Shown piece by piece: positions 25,066 through 36,746 of a stretch of DNA of 64,000 nt. The stretch lies in assembly GCA_030765065.1 (NCBI GenBank), contig CM060986.1, forward strand, positions 78,981,573 to 79,045,572, in the 5' to 3' direction. Made by a program: the position numbers and the translations under genes. The notes beneath the pieces are model-generated. The model saw only the letters and a list, made by a program, of their open reading frames with translations. It made no database searches and was not told the DNA's origin. The DNA is from Deroplatys truncata (lineage: Eukaryota; Arthropoda; Insecta; Mantodea; Mantidae). Within the stretch, counting starts at the first letter, position 1, and each line of letters begins with the position of its first letter.

Positions 25066-25518
25066 TATCATCTGAGGATGAACCGAGTGAAATGAATGCG
25101 CAAATTAGCTCGGGAAGAACCACAGTACTTAAATGGGGTCGGAAAGGGAAAATGTATTAATTAGGTTTTCAAAAAGTGAAGTGTTTTTCTAAATAAGATA
25201 TATAAGTTGTATTTTGATGCATTGCCTAGAAGCTAGTTTCCTTTAAATCTTTAAGAATGCATGTACATAAGTCACTTTTAATCCATTAATAACCTATAAA
25301 ACGTCGAACCATATAAGGTAGAAAGCTGATTTGTTAAGCGCTGAGGAGAAATTTTGTTTCAACTGTCGGATTTTCTGGCTTAAAACAGTATGGCTGTAGG
25401 TTCGGTACTTTTGAGAGGTTAAGGTCATCGCTTGTGAAAATTATTTTCAGTTCCGTCAGTAAATCAGTAAGTGATCGCAATTTCCACGAAACCATAATTT
25501 TCTACATTTGCAGGCCTT

Positions 25519-25556
<38 letters not shown>

Positions 25557-26402
25557 TGTACTACCATGGGACTTTGTGCTGTTTATAGATGAAACAATGA
25601 AGATATTGAAGTAGAATTACAGCGTTTCAAAACCTGAAAATTATGGAAGATTCTGTATAACGTTTGGAAAAGTAGCTTTCCTATTAGTGCTTCAATATAC
25701 ATATTAAATGTCGTAAAATTAACAGTGCAGATTTTTTGGTAGACCCATTGGCTCTGTCAAAAAGGGAATATAAGCTTTAACTAAGGAAAACATAAGACTA
25801 CCCAAACTCCCTTAAGCTGATATTTATCGTAAATACTCTGAAAAACCTTAACAAACCTTAACCCAATTAAAATTCGAAGCGTGAGCCACAAATCCTACAT
25901 CACCACTGTGTTTTACAAAACTTGTTCTTTTTAACACACCAGTTACTATTTTTGAAGCTTTTCGCGCTCTGCCGCTAATCAAACGTTAAGCGCCGCCTGT
26001 ATGGAAAGCAGAATAAAATAGCGTTAACACCATTTTAAAAAGTTGTCGCTGCTCTTTAAAATGTAGTGTGTGTTCCTGAGAAGTCATTGCCTAACGAGAG
26101 CTTACGTTGGGGAGGGTGCTAAAGCTATTTTAATGCGTTCTAAAGCCAGTGATCTGCGGGGACAACCAACAGCTAAGGGTGATTTCGGGAGAAACCCCGA
26201 TTTAAAAACTTAGCAGCTGTTTCTGGTGGCAGATTATCCACACTTCAAGCAAAATCTGATCATATAATCTCTTTTCTTTCTCTATTCTGCAAATTATTCA
26301 TAAAACTGCTTGTTTTTCTTCAACTTCGTATAAATCATGATAAATATTGGCAGAAAAGGTCTTAATACGCATTTGGTGTTGGTATACAAGAACATACAAG
26401 AG
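25066..26402. other. Unassigned spacer with a GA tract
   Basis: No gene or repeat family seen other than (GA)n at 25523-25550. Confidence 0.4.
25523..25550 (+). repeat. (GA)n microsatellite
   Basis: About 14 GA units. Confidence 0.95.
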
Positions 26403-26680
26403 GATCGTCCTTCGTGGTGTAGTGGTTACCGTGCTAGCCTCTAGTTCCCGAGGTCGCGGGTTAAACCTGGCGGAGGGCGTAAAAATCCTTAGCATGGCTT
26501 CCTTCGGAAGGGAAGTAAAGTTGGTGGTCCCGTGACGTAAATTTACGGCACGTAAAAGAACCTCAAGCCTGATAAAGAGGCCTCTGAGCAAAATTACCGG
26601 TCTTTCACGCCCAATATAGTATGGGACGCTAAGGAACGCAGCAGTTAAAAAGCGTCCATAAATAAAATTAGTTTAATTAG
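26403..26680 (+). mobile_element. SINE-1 copy, full length
   Basis: This plus-strand copy shows the structure well. The head TCCTTCGTGGTGTAGTGGTT contains box A and GGTCGCGGGTTAAACCTGG contains box B. The body includes GGCACGTAAAAGAACCTC and CCGGTCTTTCACGCCC. The tail is CCATAAATAAAATTAGTTTA. The head resembles a tRNA, but its identity cannot be assigned and it is not a free tRNA gene. Confidence 0.9.
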
Positions 26681-26819
26681 ACTGAAGCTTTTACAGGATG
26701 TAATAAATGTCTTCTAAGTTTAATGATCAAGTTTTATCCAATAAGTTTGTTTATTAAGAACGATCGGATTTTGTTCTCAATTATACCAGCCTTTGATTAA
26801 ACTCTTATCAGAATTTATT

Positions 26820-27672
26820 TTTACTTTCTCTACCAGTACCTAGTATCAGAAGGTATTGCATTCCAGCCAAAAATTCGATACCGATATTTCATTGAAAATA
26901 AATGCTTTGAGGAACCATGAATAAAAAAAAGAACACTTTTAGAAAAAGGTCCGTGTGTGTGTGTGTCTGTGAACAATATAACACAAATCAAAAAGTCGGA
27001 TAAGTACCAAACTTGGTATTCAAGTTCAGTATCTTCAAAGCATGTGACACGAAGATTTTCAAGAAAATACCCCACCCCAAATACCCTTTACATGGAACAT
27101 TTTTTGAAAATTTTGAATTTCTCAGATATGGCTCTAATGATTTTGATTAAAATGTCATATATTAAAGATATTTATATGACAAATAAAATGTATATTTTGA
27201 ATTTTCTGGGAATAGTCTGTGAAGTCCTCTTCATTCGGAAGGAATTTTGTATAATCTTGTATAGCTTGTAAACGTTAAGCGAAGACGAAAGCGTACTACA
27301 TAAAAAATGTAAATTTCTTTAAAACACACAAAAGTTTTGTGACAAACCATTTCTGAGATATCCATTATTAATAGTTCGAATTGTTCATTACTTGGTCATT
27401 ATCTTAAGTCTTGTCAAAATTAAGTTGTTTCTCGCGATTGCATGGAAACAGTATGGAGTTATAAGACCAGCGTATACGTCCAGTTCTTAAACATTTGACT
27501 ATTGCTGTTCTGTTTGTATTTATAAAGAAATGTGTAATGTAGCTATTTCTGCAAAGGTTTATTTGAATTCAAATGTACTAGACAGAAAAATAAGCTTTAG
27601 TAACAAGTTTGTATACCCACTAATGAAGACAGAGGGTAGAGAAAGTCATGTGAATATATCATATCAGAATTT
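26820..27672 (-). repeat. RepA copy, inverted, near full length
   Basis: Starts TTACTTTCTCTACCAGTACC and ends GAGAAAGTCATGTGAATATA then TCATATCAGA. A short TG tract is at 26954-26967. Both outer ends are recognisable. Confidence 0.88.
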
Positions 27673-28047
27673 AAAAAAAAATAACCAAATATCCTATTTA
27701 GCAAAATATTAAGGGGACACAGAGTTTAAATTGGAAGTTATGAATTTACTGACTTCAAAATATTCCACACTTATTTGATCAGACTTTAGTATTGCTTGTA
27801 CAAACGTTTCATATAATTAGTTAATCCTTTATCTTAATTTCAAACGTTTGTTCCTTTATGGGGAAGGAGCATCTCAAATTCAATGCTAAAACCTACAACC
27901 TTCCACAAGTTTTCTAATCATTTTGCAAAACTTTGTATTTTTTTTTGTCTAAACACCGCCTTTCATAGACCTTATCTCGGATCATTTTTATTGCGAGTAA
28001 TGGTTAAGTCTTTTAGTGCATCAAAATTAGTCACTGTTTACATTAAT
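27673..28047. other. Unassigned spacer
   Basis: AT-rich; nothing recognised. Confidence 0.4.
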
Positions 28048-28600
28048 TACTTTCTCTACTACGTATAGTAAGTAGGGGAAGTATTGTATTCCACCCAAAA
28101 ATTCGATACCGAGATTTCACCGGAAATATATGTTTTGAGCCCCCTGAATCCAAAAAAAGCATTTTTGAAAACATGTCCGTGTGTGTGTGTGTGTGTGTGT
28201 GTGAACAGCATAACTCAGAAACGAACAGTCGGATAAACACCAAACTTGGTATTCAGGTTCAGTATCTGCCAGAGATGCGACACGAAGGTTTTCAAGAAAG
28301 TCCCCCCACCCCAGATTACCCTTTACATGGAACATTTTTCGAAAAATTTAATGTTCTCAAAAATGCTCTAACGATTTTGATTAAAATATCATATGTTTAA
28401 GATATTCTCATGAGAAATGAAATGTATATCTCGAATTGTCTGGGAATGTCTCCAAAAGTATTCTTCATTGTGAACGACTTTTGCATAACTGGTAAACCAC
28501 AAGAGATAGACAAAATTTTACTACACAAAAAATGTAGATCGCGTTAAAATTAGTTTGTACAAGAGTAGAGAAAGTCATGTGAGCGTAACACATCAGATTT
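28048..28600 (-). repeat. RepA copy, inverted, internal deletion
   Basis: Young copy with both ends intact (TACTTTCTCTACTACG and AACACATCAGATTTTTT), but about 300 bp of the 5'-half interior is missing, with the junction near 28555. (GT)n lies at 28178-28202. Confidence 0.9.
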
Positions 28601-29606
28601 TTTAAATTAATTTAGCTTTACAGGAAAATCCATCTCACATTTATGCACAAATTACAGAAAAGATTCGTTAGGAGGATTTGAGTGTAGACAAGGAAGCATA
28701 TAAAGTTAAAAGTAGAGAAAATAAATCTGAAACTTTGAATTGTTCTACCAAAACAAAAAAATCCCCAAATCTACTGTACTTCAACCAAAATACTAGAGCA
28801 TAAACATTTTAAGAACTATAAAAATTAAGTTTTTTAACCGAAAATCCCCCCTTTTTTGTCGCTTTGATGTTAAAATGATCTACACAGGTACTTGTTTCCC
28901 CTCCTCGTCTCTCCGAGAGTTGAACCACATTAAGCAGAGTGGAAATCCTCCTGCCTGACCACGACTGCCAATAATGCATATTCGAACAGTTTGTATTGCA
29001 GTCCGATGCACATAAACAACGAGAAACTGGTAGAGTGCATCAAGTTGTCGAGTTTAAAAATATTATTTCTACAAAAGACTACCACAAAAGATCGGTTGAA
29101 ACGACTTAAGAGCATGTAGGACTGAACGTTTTGAAAGAAATGTCAGCACTAGGCAATGGAAAAAGAGCTTTGAAGAATGAAGATACTAGTATAATATAGT
29201 TTTGTTCGCAATAAACATAAGATACATATTATTAAATAAAACATAATTTAAAATAATATTAAAAAAAAAGATCCTGCCTATCTCAACAGAATGCTATTAC
29301 CCCTAGCCCACTAATTAAGCCAATGTGACGAAAAATGTATTCATTCGCAGAATCAGCACATATGTAACTTCATAACGCCACTTAACAGGAAGAATACTAA
29401 CGGAGTCGGCCAGAAAGGAAGAGGCACTGGTCGGTAACCTTAGTACTAATGACCGTCATATTCTCAAGTAATATTCTATATTATCCTATAACTATCTAAC
29501 GTATTAATCCCCAGAATTCCTACCCCATTTTGTCCAAATAATCTTCAACAGTAAAAGTCTTTCTCGTTAGTATTTCTCCATCTAAGTTCAATTTTTGTTC
29601 TCATGA
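28601..29606. other. Unassigned spacer
   Basis: No gene or known repeat seen. Confidence 0.4.
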
Positions 29607-30052
29607 TGTAGCGTATGTGTGTGCATTGTCGCGTCAGACACATTATTGCTGTGTAGCATGACATTGTTGTGTGTAATCATTTTGATTGGGAGTTAGAATT
29701 CTTGTCCGACGCGGCATTCCCTCCCCGCCGCCTAGACAGTAGCGTGGGCCAGTCTTGTGTGTGTCTTCAGGGCGAGTGCCCTTTGTGTGTAGAATGCATG
29801 TTATTGTGTGTCTGCGTGGAGCATCTCCCTCATGTTGCCTGTAATCTGTTATGAACAATGTAGTGGCACCTTGTCAATTATTTAATAAACCACAGGCCAT
29901 GCGTTAAATGTGAATTTAAGTGTATTATATTATGAATATCCCACGCCTGCTTTAAATTTGTGCAGCAAGTTCACTGGTTCTCTCGTTTGCCTCTGCAGCT
30001 ACGCTCCCCAATGTTTATGCAAAACCTTTTGGCCTCACCCCGGTATATAACA
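29607..30052 (+). mobile_element. Solo LTR, family L1, diverged
   Basis: Starts TGTAGCGTATGTGTG and ends CCCGGTATATAACA, with poly(A) signal TTAATAAACCACAGG near 29881, matching the other two L1 LTRs. An exact target duplication is not evident: ATGA lies directly left, but on the right it comes only after ATAC. Confidence 0.7.
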
Positions 30053-30207
30053 ATACATGATTTCTCCATAGCAACATTTAATACATAGTGCAAATCGATA
30101 CTTATTTCTGCATACATTGAGACGGGTTTTTTAAGCTTTGTCAGCCCTTGCGACGTCTTAATTGCTAATTCCAGTTCTAGCATAGGTAATCTTTTTAATT
30201 CTACTTG

Positions 30208-31200
30208 TATTCTCTCTACCATTTACCTATAATGCGAGGAAATATTATATTCTACCCAAAAGTTCGACATCGAGATTCTACCGAAAATGTCTTCAGATCT
30301 CGAAACCACCCACCAAAAGGATTTTTAGAGAAAGATCTGCGTGCACATGTGTATGTGTGAACAGCATAACTGAAGAATGAAAAGTCTCCTTAACACTAAC
30401 CTTGATATTTAAATTCAGCAGCTTCCATGGATACGACACGAAGATTTTCAAGAACATCCCTCCACCCATAATACCCTTTACGTGGACAAATTTTCCTTAT
30501 TTTTTTACTTTCTCAGAAACGACTCTAACGATTTTAATTAAAATGTCAAATGTTTAATAGATTGACATGAGAAATAAAATGCATATCTTGAATTTTCCAT
30601 GAATATCCTGCGACTTTCCTTTATTTGATTGAATGTACACAACTTTTTTTTAACAATAACTCTTGTTTCACAACAGTCCGGATTTGGCACCAAGCGATTT
30701 TCATTGCTCCTTCATCTGAAGAAATTCCTTGGTGGAAAAATTTCATCGACGATGATGTCAAACAAGAAGTGCAGACTTGGCTTTAATCTCGAGCGGCATC
30801 ATTTTTTGACGAAGGCATACAAAAACTGGCTTCCCGTTACCTCCTGAATAACGGCGGTAACTATGTGAAGAAGTGGTGTAAGATAATGAATGATAATAAA
30901 GTATTTGGAAAATAATGTTATTTTTTTTTTTTAAAAAAATCATCGGTACTCTCGTATGTAGAGCTCAATAAAATACACAGTTTGTGTCAAACTTTACGTA
31001 GCATTAGCCGTTTTCAAAATATTCCATGTTGTATGTTTAGACCTTTCCTAAGCCTCACCTACTGGAACTGCTTAAAAGTTTGCGATATGCCCTCAATCCT
31101 TTTCTTGCAAGAGCTTATCATGAACAAACATTAGAATGCTGTTTCCGCACGTTGAAAACTTGTTGATTTGAAACAACTTCTAGGTAAAACTATATCGTAG
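30208..31200 (-). repeat. RepA copy, inverted, interrupted by a mariner fragment
   Basis: Starts TATTCTCTCTACC and is followed in reverse through CCATAATACCCTTTACGTGG. It is interrupted at about 30650-30935 and resumes with AGAGCTCAATAAAATACACAG. The outer 5' end is not recognisable. Confidence 0.75.
30650..30935 (+). mobile_element. Mariner transposase C-terminal fragment inside RepA
   Basis: Frames read SPDLAPSDFHCSF (third catalytic aspartate in PSD), then, after a frameshift, DDDVKQEVQTWL and SRAASFFDEGIQKLASRY and NNGGNYVKK, which is the end of a mariner transposase. One in-frame stop follows TWL. No terminal repeats are seen, so it is a fragment. Confidence 0.75.
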
Positions 31201-31855
31201 CAAAGCAGGCACGGCAGAATTTTCATATTTTAAATGAATAGTATAGGTAATGTATAAAGAACATATGTGATATAGTCATTCGTAGAGAGAGTCGTAAGAC
31301 TTCATTCCATCACTCCCCCCTCCCCACAAATGTTTATACATTTTGCTCCACCCCAGAATATTTTTATTGCTTGATAAAGGCTTAATCAATTATTCAAACT
31401 ATCAAATATTTGTCTCAATGCCTTCGTTGTACATTAACTTCCATTTTGATGTTCTCCATTAAGTAATATCTACCTTAATCTCCCATACGCTTCTGTTGTA
31501 AAATTCCCTGCGTTTTAAGTATACTCCATACTGAATGTTCGACATTTCGAAAAAAACAAAAAAAAAACTTAAAATATAAATGTTACATTCTTAATTAGTT
31601 TTTTTCCAGGAAAATCTGTAACCTTACATAAAATTCAATCTTTGACTGCAAAAAAAAAAAAAAAAAACTATTTTGAGGAATAATATGGAAAACTCAAAAG
31701 TTGAACATTTTCAAACATTGACCATCTGTGACTCAATTTTCAATTTTTGAAAATTTTCTTCTTGGAAGATTGGGTGCTACATGGGACGAGAAAAACTAGT
31801 TTTCTGTTATAATTAAGTTAAATAAATCTATAATAAACATGTTAAAATTAAAACT
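31201..31855. other. Unassigned AT-rich spacer
   Basis: Includes an A-run of about 19 near 31650. No gene or repeat recognised. Confidence 0.4.
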
Positions 31856-32027
31856 GAGTTTCATTTATGGACACACTAACTACTGTGGTTCTTAGCATCC
31901 CATTCAATATTGGGCGTGAAATCAGAGGCTTTGAGGTTCTTTTACGTGCCGTAATCTACGACACGGACCACGGCTTTATTTCCCTTCCGAAGGAAGCCAT
32001 GCCAAGGATTTTTACCCCCGAAAAAAA

Positions 32028-33732
32028 ATCTGATGTGTTACACTCACATGACTTTCTCTACTCTTGTACAATCTAATTTTACAAACGCCTATTCTCCATA
32101 TGCTTCATGTTAATCGAGATATCGAGATGTCAATCTTATTGCTAATTTTCTTGTAGATGCAAGGGAAATATGGTAGTTTTTAAGCTATAGTCAAATGTTT
32201 TAACGCTGGTTGCTATGTGGCGCATTCCATTTTCTTTGCATGTCCAAGACATAAAAAAATCTGATGTGTTACACTCACATGACTTTCTCTACTCTTGTAC
32301 AATCTGTTTTTACAAACGCCTATTCTCCATATGCTTCATATTAATCGAGATATCGAGATGTCAATCTTATTTGTAATTTTCTTGTAGATGCAAGGGGAAT
32401 ATGGTAGGTTTTAAGCGATAGTCAAATATTTTAACGCTGGTTGCTATGTGGCGCATTCCATTCTCTTTGCATGTCCAGGACATAAAAGGATGAATAACGA
32501 ATTGGAGAAAAACTATAAGTATTGGAAAATTTAAGGGAATAACAAGCAATATCTCGCAAACGGTTCACTCAACAAAAGAAATGTATATGACATAAATTGT
32601 GTATTTTAACGCGATCTACATTTTTTGTGTAGTAAAATTTTGTCTATCTCTTATGGTTTACCAGTTATGAAAAAGTCGTTCATAATAAAGAATACTTTTG
32701 GAGACATTCCCAGAAAATTCGAGATATACATTTTAATTATCATGACAATATCTTAAACATATGATATTTTAATCAAAATCGTTAGAGCCGTTTTTGAGAA
32801 AATTAAAATTTTCGAAAAATGTTCCATGTAAAGGGTAGTCTGGGGTGGGGGGATTTTCTTGAAAACCTTCGTGTCGCATCTCTGGAAGATACTGAACCTA
32901 AATACCAAGTTTGGTGTTTATCCGACTCTTCGTTTTTGAGTTATGCTGTTCACAGACACACAGACAGACACACAGACAGACACACACACGGACATGTTTC
33001 CAAAAATGCTTTTTTTGGATTCAGTGAGTCTCAAAACATGTATTTCCGGTGAAATCTCGGTATCGAATTTTTGGGTGGAATGCAATACTTCCCCTACTTA
33101 CTATACGTAGTAGAGAAAGTAAAAAATGAATAACGAATTTGAGAAAAAGTATAAGTATTGGAAAATTTAAGGAAATAACAAGCAATATCTCGAAAACGGT
33201 TCACTCAACAAAACAAATGTATATGGCATAAGTTGTGTATTTTAACGCGATCTACATTTTTTGTGTAGTAAAATTTTGTCTATCTCTTATGGTTTACCAG
33301 TTATGCAAAAGTCGTTCACAATGAAGAATACTTTTGGAGACATTCCCAGAAAATTCGAGATATACATTTCATTTCTCATGACATTATCTTAAACATATGA
33401 TATTTTCATCAAAATCGTTAGAGCCATTTTTGAGAAAATTAAAATTTTCGAAAAATCTTCCATGTAAAGGGTAGTCTGGGGTGGGGGGATTTTCTTGAAA
33501 ACCTTCGTGTCGCATCTCTGGAAGATACTGAACCTAAATACCAAGTCTGGTGTTTATCCGACTGTTCGGTTTTGAGTTATGCTGTTCACAGACACACACA
33601 CGGACATGTTTCCAAAAATGCTTTTTTTGGATTCAGGAGGTCTCAAAACATGTATTTCCAGTGAAATCTCGGTATCGAATTTTTGGGTGGAATGCAATAC
33701 TTCCCCTACTTACTATACGTAGTAGAGAAAGT
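32028..33732 (+). repeat. RepA host copy of a self-nested pair
   Basis: The 5' part (32028-32258) ends in CCAAGACATAAAAAAA. The 3' part (33122-33732) resumes at AAAAATGAATAACGAATTTG, exactly where other copies continue. A second, complete RepA sits between. Confidence 0.9.
32259..33121 (+). repeat. RepA copy, complete, nested in another RepA
   Basis: At about 864 bp this is the best full-length copy because both edges are fixed by the interrupted host: TCTGATGTGTTACACTCACA at the left, TAGTAGAGAAAGT at the right. The CA/CAGA tract is at 32951-32993. It is almost identical in sequence to its host copy, so the two insertions are recent. Confidence 0.92.
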
Positions 33733-33837
33733 AAAAATACATCGCCCTCCGCCAGCTTTGAACCGCGACCTCGGGAACTACAGTACGGTATGGTACCCCT
33801 AGACTACGGAGGGCGGGAAAAAAAAGTTAAGCCCATC

Positions 33838-34082
33838 TCTGTGTTGTGGGGATAGCGTGTCTGCCTCACATTCAAGAGATCTCGAGTTCGAATCTCGGTT
33901 AGGGTGAGTTATCCGGATAAGGATTTTTCCGGTTTTTTCCCCTTATCCTGAGAAGACGAATGTCGGGTAACCTTAAGCTCTATGGACCCCGGGTTCATTT
34001 TAGCATCATTTCACCAATTTCATTTCTTCATCGTCCGATATTGCTTATCCGGTTAAAGGACGTTAAACTGCAAGCAAAGTAA
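33838..34082 (+). mobile_element. SINE-2 (a second tRNA-derived family)
   Basis: Head GTTGTGGGGATAGCGTGTCT with box B GAGTTCGAATCTC at tRNA spacing, then a body with TTATCCGGATAAGGATTTTT and a 3' end GTTAAACTGCAAGCAAAG. It abuts the head of the split SINE-1. Unlike SINE-1, it has no TTATGGACGCTC body. Confidence 0.75.
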
Positions 34083-35401
34083 AAGTTAAGACAATTGGTT
34101 GAAATTTGCACAAATTAGCAATTTCAATACCATAAAGAACCCAATATATTTGCCACTTCAACTTCTCCTGGATACCGAAAAACGTATATATAAACGTTTC
34201 ATAATTCATTCAAAACCCTACTTTTGGCAGAATATAAGGCTAATTCGAATTGTGTTGCTCGAAAGTAAGATAGTGCTGGAAGGTCATTCAAAAGCCAAAC
34301 GGCTCCGCTGAACAGCTAAATAGTTTGGTCACCCCTGCCTTTAAGGAATGCGACTGTATATTGAGACCACGAAAGTGCTGGGAGTACGCGGTCTTTCCAT
34401 GAAGAAATTCCAATGTTATCTGTCACGTAGGTGTATATTCGCCACTATGAAAATGATTTGAAATTGCTTCCTACTTTATTGCCTATATATTGAATTTTCC
34501 GACGGTATCGCGGAATCTAAAAGCTTGCTCGACAATCCAACAACGTTATAGTAGCTCGCAGTTACATCTATTTGCAAACATGTTTTACAGTCTTGTAATG
34601 GATCTTCGTTATCAAACACGAAACATTAGCAATAGTAACAACTTGCTAATTACTAGATATCGAATGCATATTTGGTTTGTTTTTACTTGTGATATGGGAT
34701 TAAGTTTTTCAAAATGTTTCATGTTCTGTGCGTGTATGTCAAGTCTTACAGCGTATATAATTAAATATTTCTAATATTGCTAAATATTTCATCATTTTTC
34801 CATGCACTGAGCATATAATACACACACTTTTAAATTTAAAATTAATATTTAAACTAATACACGGTTAAATAAATTCTTTACTATGGAGACAGAATTTACA
34901 AAGAGGCTTTGCTGTAATCAAGGCACATTTCAAAGTTATAGCTGAAGCCATAAAGACTGTTTGAAACATTTAATTTATAACTATTTTTTTTTCAAAGCTG
35001 CTAAAAATCATGTAAGAGCTTTGTTTTTTTGAAATGCAAAATTCTTAGTTCGGAATGCACTACGAAGGCGTAAAAAACGAAAGCGAGTGGGCGAAAGAAA
35101 TGAAATAAAATTGTGTTGTTTTAGCCACAGCTAAGGAAACAATAACTTCCTTCCTTACAAGAATCACCCACAGAATAAAGGTGCAGCCGCAAGGGAAATG
35201 CTGGTAACGATAAATTTTTGAATGTGAGGCACATTACTGTTTGCTTTATAATCTTGTATCAATAACCGATATAAAATCCAGTGTATTTACTCTGTAATCT
35301 TCCAGCACTACAAAGCGCTATACAGATCTTGGATTACCTAAGGCTTAAGGCATAATTTATTCGCACGGGAGGCGATTTCTGCTAACATCGTCTTCATAGA
35401 A
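34083..35401. other. Unassigned AT-rich spacer
   Basis: No gene or known repeat recognised. Confidence 0.4.
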
Positions 35402-35403
35402 AA

Positions 35404-36296
35404 AAATCTGATGTGTTACTCTCACATGACTTTCTCTACTCTTGTACAAACTATTTTTACAAACGCTTATTCTCCATCTACTTCATGTTAATCGAGATAA
35501 ACATTTGCAGACTCTATCTTATTGCTAATTTTCTTGTAGATGTAAGGGGAATATATATTTACAAGGGCAATATAGAAATACTGTAGCCTTTAAGCACATA
35601 CATATCTCTTAATAGCTAGTTGCTAGGTGCAGCACCATTCCCTTTCCCACAGATTAATACTCTTTGCATATCCAAGACAAAAAATGAATAACGAATTCCC
35701 ATTTGAGTAAATAAGTATTGAAAAATTTAATGGAATAACAAGCAATATCTCGAAAATGGTTCACTCAACAAAACAAAAAATGTATATGACATAAATCGTG
35801 TATTTTAACGCGATCTACATTTTTTGTGTAGTAAAATTTTGTCTATCTCTTATGGTTTACCAGTTATGCAAAAGTCGTTCACAATGAAGAATACTTTTGG
35901 AGACATTCCCAGGAAATTCAAGATATACATTTTATTTGTCATGAAAATATCTTAAACATATGATATTTTAATCAAAATCGTTAGAGCCATTTTTGAGAAA
36001 ATTAAAATTTTCGAAAAATGTTCCATGTAAAGGGTAATCTGGGGTGGAGGGATTTTCTTGAAAGCCTTCGTGTCGCATCTCTGGAAGATACTGAACCTAA
36101 ATACCAAGTTTGGTGTTTATCCGACTGTTCGTTTCTGAGTTATGCTGTTCACACACACACACACACGGACATGTTTCCAAAAATGCTTTTTTTGGATTCA
36201 GGGGGTCTCAAAACATGTATTTCCGGTGAAATCTCGGTATCGAATTTTTGGGTGGAATACATACTTCCCCTAATTACTATACGTAGTAGAGAAAGT
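35404..36296 (+). repeat. RepA copy, full length, young
   Basis: Inserted in an A-run (AGAAAAAAATCTGATG). It ends GTAGTAGAGAAAGTAAAAA and the CA tract is at 36150-36167. A short duplication near 35550 explains the slightly greater length. Confidence 0.9.
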
Positions 36297-36746
36297 AAAA
36301 ATGCACTGCAATATATAAGGAGCATAAGCTCTGAAGAAGGCAGTGGCCATAAATGTAATCATTAGAGGTCGACATTTCCCTATTTTGTTTAGAATCGTAG
36401 ACTTTGTATATATAAACATGCTTCGCGCTTACTGGAGTAAAATATACTATATTTATAGTGTCTAGAATCGCCTATTTTTAGTGTGCTTTTGGTGGAGGAG
36501 TAGTGAGAACCCTTATTGCGGTTTTGTCTATTGTAATTTCATTATTTTTGTTATTGGCAATTTTTTATATTATTATTAAAGTGTTAACCTTAGTATTACA
36601 ATTAATATTACGCGCTCTGAGCCAATGAGTAATTGTTCACAACATGCCTGAGGAAGTTTGTAATACCGGTATTCCTTTTCTAACATCAGCAGTTGCACTG
36701 TTTCGTGTAATAATAAAATAGTGGCTATTTAGAACAATAAAGCATA
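36297..36746. other. Unassigned spacer
   Basis: AT-rich, nothing recognised. Borders the mariner TA target at 36745-36746. Confidence 0.4.

Larger units (their letters stand above)
31856..33818 (-). mobile_element. SINE-1 copy split by nested RepA elements
   Basis: The tail half (31856-32027) and head half (33736-33818, TACATCGCCCTCCGCC to ACGGAGGGCG) are parts of one SINE-1 in the same orientation. It is interrupted exactly in its CGAAAAAAAATCC A-run by RepA. Confidence 0.85.

Noticed and set aside
26403-26475. Functional tRNA gene
   Set aside because: Boxes A and B are present, but the tRNA-like head is fused to a shared non-tRNA body and recurs as SINE-1; no separate mature tRNA is supported. 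The same applies to 33838, 40679, 50834 and 54736.
26298-26591. 97-codon minus-strand frame (and a similar one at 43884-44111)
   Set aside because: Both lie within SINE-1 copies; they are non-coding shadows of the SINE body.
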